From an uncultured Clostridium sp. (lineage in GTDB: Bacteria; Cyanobacteriota; Vampirovibrionia; Gastranaerophilales; Gastranaerophilaceae), in the NCBI GenBank assembly GCA_958449715.1, contig CAUDIU010000039.1:1-16276 (forward strand): a stretch of DNA of 16,276 nt. Direction: 5' to 3'. This document shows positions 14,139-16,276 of the stretch, one piece after another. A program made the position numbers and the translations under genes. The first letter of the stretch is position 1, and the number at the start of each line of letters is the position of its first letter. The notes beneath the pieces are model-generated. The model saw nothing but the letters and a program-made list of their open reading frames with translations, was not told the DNA's origin and did not search any database.

Positions 14139-14167
14139 CGGTAGAAATTTTTCTACCGCTAATTTTT
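14139..14167 (+). terminator. Intrinsic terminator of the 456-residue gene
   Basis: AGCGGTAGAA and TTCTACCGCT form a perfect 10-bp stem around a short T-rich loop, followed by AATTTTTTG. It ends about 80 nt past the stop codon. The rest of this 227-bp gap is AT-rich spacer with the PLD promoter at its right end and a small TACTT-AAT-AAGTA palindrome near 14240. Confidence 0.9.
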
Positions 14168-14297
14168 TGAGAAATCTTTTGATCTTATAAAACGGATATA
14201 TTATTAATTTATAAATTCATATTATTAGAGCTTTCAATTACTTAATAAGTATTTTAATAATAGAGAAAGTAGTTGGTCATTAATATAATTTTTTATG

Positions 14298-14303
14298 TAT
14301 AAT
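14298..14303 (+). promoter_or_regulatory. -10 box of the nuclease/PLD fusion gene
   Basis: TATAAT, then AACCGTA, then ATG at 14311; no Shine-Dalgarno. TTGGTC at 14273-14278 is a possible -35 box with a 19-bp spacer. The predicted mRNA starts at the ATG. Confidence 0.6.
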
Positions 14304-14310
14304 AACCGTA

Positions 14311-16050
14311 ATGAAAAAGATTTTAGCAATTGCGTTAATACTGACAACAGTGTCAATTATACCTGTATCGGCATCAGTTGATCATAAGGTAATTAAGGTT
14401 ATTGATGGGGATACTGTATATGTTGACTTTAACGATAACGGAATAGCTGAACAAGATGAAAAAGTCCGCATCAATGGAATTGATACCTTTGAAACTAAAC
14501 TCAATGACGGACTAAATTGGCAGATGAAGCTCTATAACCTTACTCAAGAAGAAGCCTTAGGACTTGGGTATTATGGAAAAGAGTTTGCTAAAAAGGAATT
14601 GTTGAATAAATCCGTAAAAGCTGAATACACAACAGAAGAAAAGTTTGATAAGAATAACAGGCACTTGATGTCTATATATTATGACTGTAACTGGCATGGC
14701 AAGTGTAAGAATTACGAGCAAGAGGTCTTAAAAGCAGGACTTGCAATAATTTATACAAAATCTAACCTTGCAGATGAACTAAAACCTTATCAGAACTTAG
14801 ATAAAATAAAAGCCTATGCTGAAAAATCTCATAGTCTAAATCTTGTTGTATTGAATAAGAAAAACGCCAAATATCACAAAATTAGTTGTGAATATGGGTG
14901 GATGTCTAGTCAACAAGAATTGATTAATAAACCTTCAATCAAATATACACCTGCACGTTGCTGTTATCTCAAAGAAATAAAAGGAAATAAGTATAAAACA
15001 TATAATAAAATCGTAAAACCTGATGCCAAAGATGGTAATATTGAATTATATTTTCTAAGCCCGTTAAAACAAAAACACCCAGAAAACAATTGTAAAAGTT
15101 CAGCTTGTAAAGCTCTTTTGTACAATATTGATAATGCAAAAGAAAGTATTGACTTTGCAATATATGGAATTGCAGAACAAGACAAAATTTTTGAAGCATT
15201 AGTCAATGCTCAAAAAAGAGGTGTTAAAGTTCGTTGGGTAACTGATTTAACAGAAAATAAGGAAAATATTTATTTTGATACATACAAATTAATGGATAAA
15301 ATTCCAACTTTTACAACGGATTATGAAAGTGCTGAATCAATAAATATCCCAGATTATAAATATAAATTTGATTTTCAGGGAGCTTTAATGCATAATAAAT
15401 TTTTTATTTTTGATAATCAAAAAGTCTTTACGGGTTCTACAAATATTTCGTCAAGCTGCTTAACAGGGTACAACGCAAATATCGCTGTATTGATTAATTC
15501 AAAAGAGATTGCGAATTTATATAAAAAAGAATTTGATCAAATGTATAATGGAAAGTTCCATAACATGAAAAGTCCAGTTGGTAATAATGAAGATATTTTA
15601 GTTGATGAAAAATATGTTTCAGTTTATTTTTCTCCGACAAATAAAATCTCAACAACTCAAATTATACCTTTGATAAATCAAGCACATAAATCTATTTATA
15701 TTCCTGCATTCTATTTAACCCATAATGACATTATCAACGCACTTATAAGCGCTCACAAAAAGGGAATTGAAGTTAAAATAATAGTTGATGAAACAAGTGT
15801 CAAAGGAAAATATGTAAATGTTGATTATATAAAACAAAATGGTATTGATTTAAAAGTTGAAAATTGGGATGGAAAAATGCATATGAAATCTATTATTATA
15901 GATGATGATATCCTTGTTATAGGCTCTATGAATTTTACTAAACAAGGGGAAAGAATGAATGATGAAAATTGCATAGTTATTAAAAATTCTCAAATATTAA
16001 ATAGTGCATATAAAAAAATGTTCTTAAAACTTTGGAATTCAATTAAATAA
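14311..16050 (+). CDS. Secreted staphylococcal-nuclease-like plus phospholipase D-like fusion protein
   Basis: A 579-residue exported protein with a signal peptide at about 1-22. Residues 24-175 form a thermonuclease (SNase) domain: IDGDTVYVD (31-39), VRINGIDTFE with R53, D58 and E61, and R117 in NNRHLMSIYY, corresponding to the catalytic Arg/Asp/Glu/Arg set. Residues 181-220 carry KYHKISC (H189, C193) and ARCCY (C217, C218), resembling the small Cys/His module often found behind SNase domains. Two PLD half-domains follow with H361-x-K363-x4-D368 (MHNKFFIFD, TGSTNISSS) and H524-x-K526-x4-D531 (MHMKSIIID, GSMNFTKQG). Both catalytic units look intact, favouring extracytoplasmic nucleic-acid degradation. 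It overlaps the convergent partial PP-loop gene by 12 bp, mirroring the pair at 10277-12413. Confidence 0.93.
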   Translation: MKKILAIALILTTVSIIPVSASVDHKVIKVIDGDTVYVDFNDNGIAEQDEKVRINGIDTFETKLNDGLNWQMKLYNLTQEEALGLGYYGKEFAKKELLNKSVKAEYTTEEKFDKNNRHLMSIYYDCNWHGKCKNYEQEVLKAGLAIIYTKSNLADELKPYQNLDKIKAYAEKSHSLNLVVLNKKNAKYHKISCEYGWMSSQQELINKPSIKYTPARCCYLKEIKGNKYKTYNKIVKPDAKDGNIELYFLSPLKQKHPENNCKSSACKALLYNIDNAKESIDFAIYGIAEQDKIFEALVNAQKRGVKVRWVTDLTENKENIYFDTYKLMDKIPTFTTDYESAESINIPDYKYKFDFQGALMHNKFFIFDNQKVFTGSTNISSSCLTGYNANIAVLINSKEIANLYKKEFDQMYNGKFHNMKSPVGNNEDILVDEKYVSVYFSPTNKISTTQIIPLINQAHKSIYIPAFYLTHNDIINALISAHKKGIEVKIIVDETSVKGKYVNVDYIKQNGIDLKVENWDGKMHMKSIIIDDDILVIGSMNFTKQGERMNDENCIVIKNSQILNSAYKKMFLKLWNSIK

Positions 16051-16276
16051 GTCAAAAAGTTTATTTTTAACCATAATTTTAGTTTTTTTATTTTTATAAA
16101 ACTCTCTGATCTTTTTGATATTTTCAGGTCTTATCATTTCTTCTAAGGACATATCAATATTCCATCCGACTCTTTTAAATTTTTTACTATTTGCATTATT
16201 TTTGTCATCCTCATATTTCTTAGCTTTAAAAAACAAATCAGGATGATGCTCGTATAGATTCAACCAATTATTTTTA
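16039..16276 (-). CDS. PP-loop (PAPS reductase/DndC-like) protein, C-terminal part, 5' end beyond window
   Basis: Reads in frame from the right edge (KNNWLNLYEHHPDLFFKAKKYED...) to a TGA at 16039-16041. It aligns with residues about 183-255 of the PP-loop protein at 10277 (IEWLNLKEYHPNLFKKALEFEE). The catalytic PP-loop and most cysteines lie outside the window. Where the first paralogue has C218 in FSWCQD, this one has N (VGWNID), so the fourth cluster ligand may be lost or replaced. A TTG at 16263 is only an internal Leu codon, not a start. It is tail to tail with the SNase-PLD gene. Confidence 0.82.
   Translation of the reverse strand, partial: KNNWLNLYEHHPDLFFKAKKYEDDKNNANSKKFKRVGWNIDMSLEEMIRPENIKKIREFYKNKKTKIMVKNKLFDLFN

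Noticed and set aside
14964..15206. Two overlapping minus-strand ORFs
   Set aside because: They are antisense to the SNase-PLD gene and have no recognisable content.

Overview
The window is AT-rich chromosomal DNA from a bacterium that is probably diderm, since it encodes a large AsmA-like protein and several signal-peptide proteins. The low GC, sparse Shine-Dalgarno use and gene mix would fit a gut or aquatic non-photosynthetic relative of cyanobacteria (Vampirovibrionia/Melainabacteria type). That placement is inference; the window holds no rRNA or ribosomal protein marker.

Left part (1-8664), ordinary metabolism and stress genes. A CPC-type heavy-metal P-type ATPase (cut by the left edge) is divergent from an ArsR/SmtB-type metal sensor. 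Near-identical operators sit in the 18-bp spacers of both facing promoters. Next come a secreted WG-repeat protein, a 935-residue AsmA-like protein, a short TspO homologue, an SGNH esterase, a flavodoxin-fold protein with four spaced cysteines, tRNA-Thr(CGT) and an AdhR/NmlR-like MerR regulator. The flavoprotein promoter has the 19-bp spacer and 18-bp palindrome expected of that regulator family. A NifX-fold protein fused in frame to a short DNA-binding-like N-terminus closes this part.

Middle (8729-10012): a class II CPD photolyase.

Right part (about 10090-16276), the unusual region. A PP-loop (PAPS reductase/DndC-like) gene and a secreted dual-HKD phospholipase D-like gene lie tail to tail and overlap by 17 bp. 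The same pair recurs in mirror image at the right end, overlapping by 12 bp; there the PLD protein also carries a staphylococcal-nuclease domain and the PP-loop gene runs off the edge. Between the pairs lies an unrecognised 456-residue protein with a winged-helix-like start. The first PP-loop gene and the 456-residue gene are each preceded by an 86-nt element (77/86 identical, no gaps), then an intrinsic terminator, then only 24-27 nt to the start codon. Neither gene has room for a promoter of its own after the terminator, so the element looks like an attenuator or riboswitch-type leader, possibly undescribed. The mirrored pairs plus this leader are the best candidate for a new system. A role in DNA modification, defence or nucleic-acid scavenging is only inferred.

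Across the window, seven genes have a -10 box 6-9 nt before their start codon and no Shine-Dalgarno site, which predicts leaderless mRNAs. Others (flavoprotein, merR, NifX-like, PP-loop) have strong AGGAGG-like sites.
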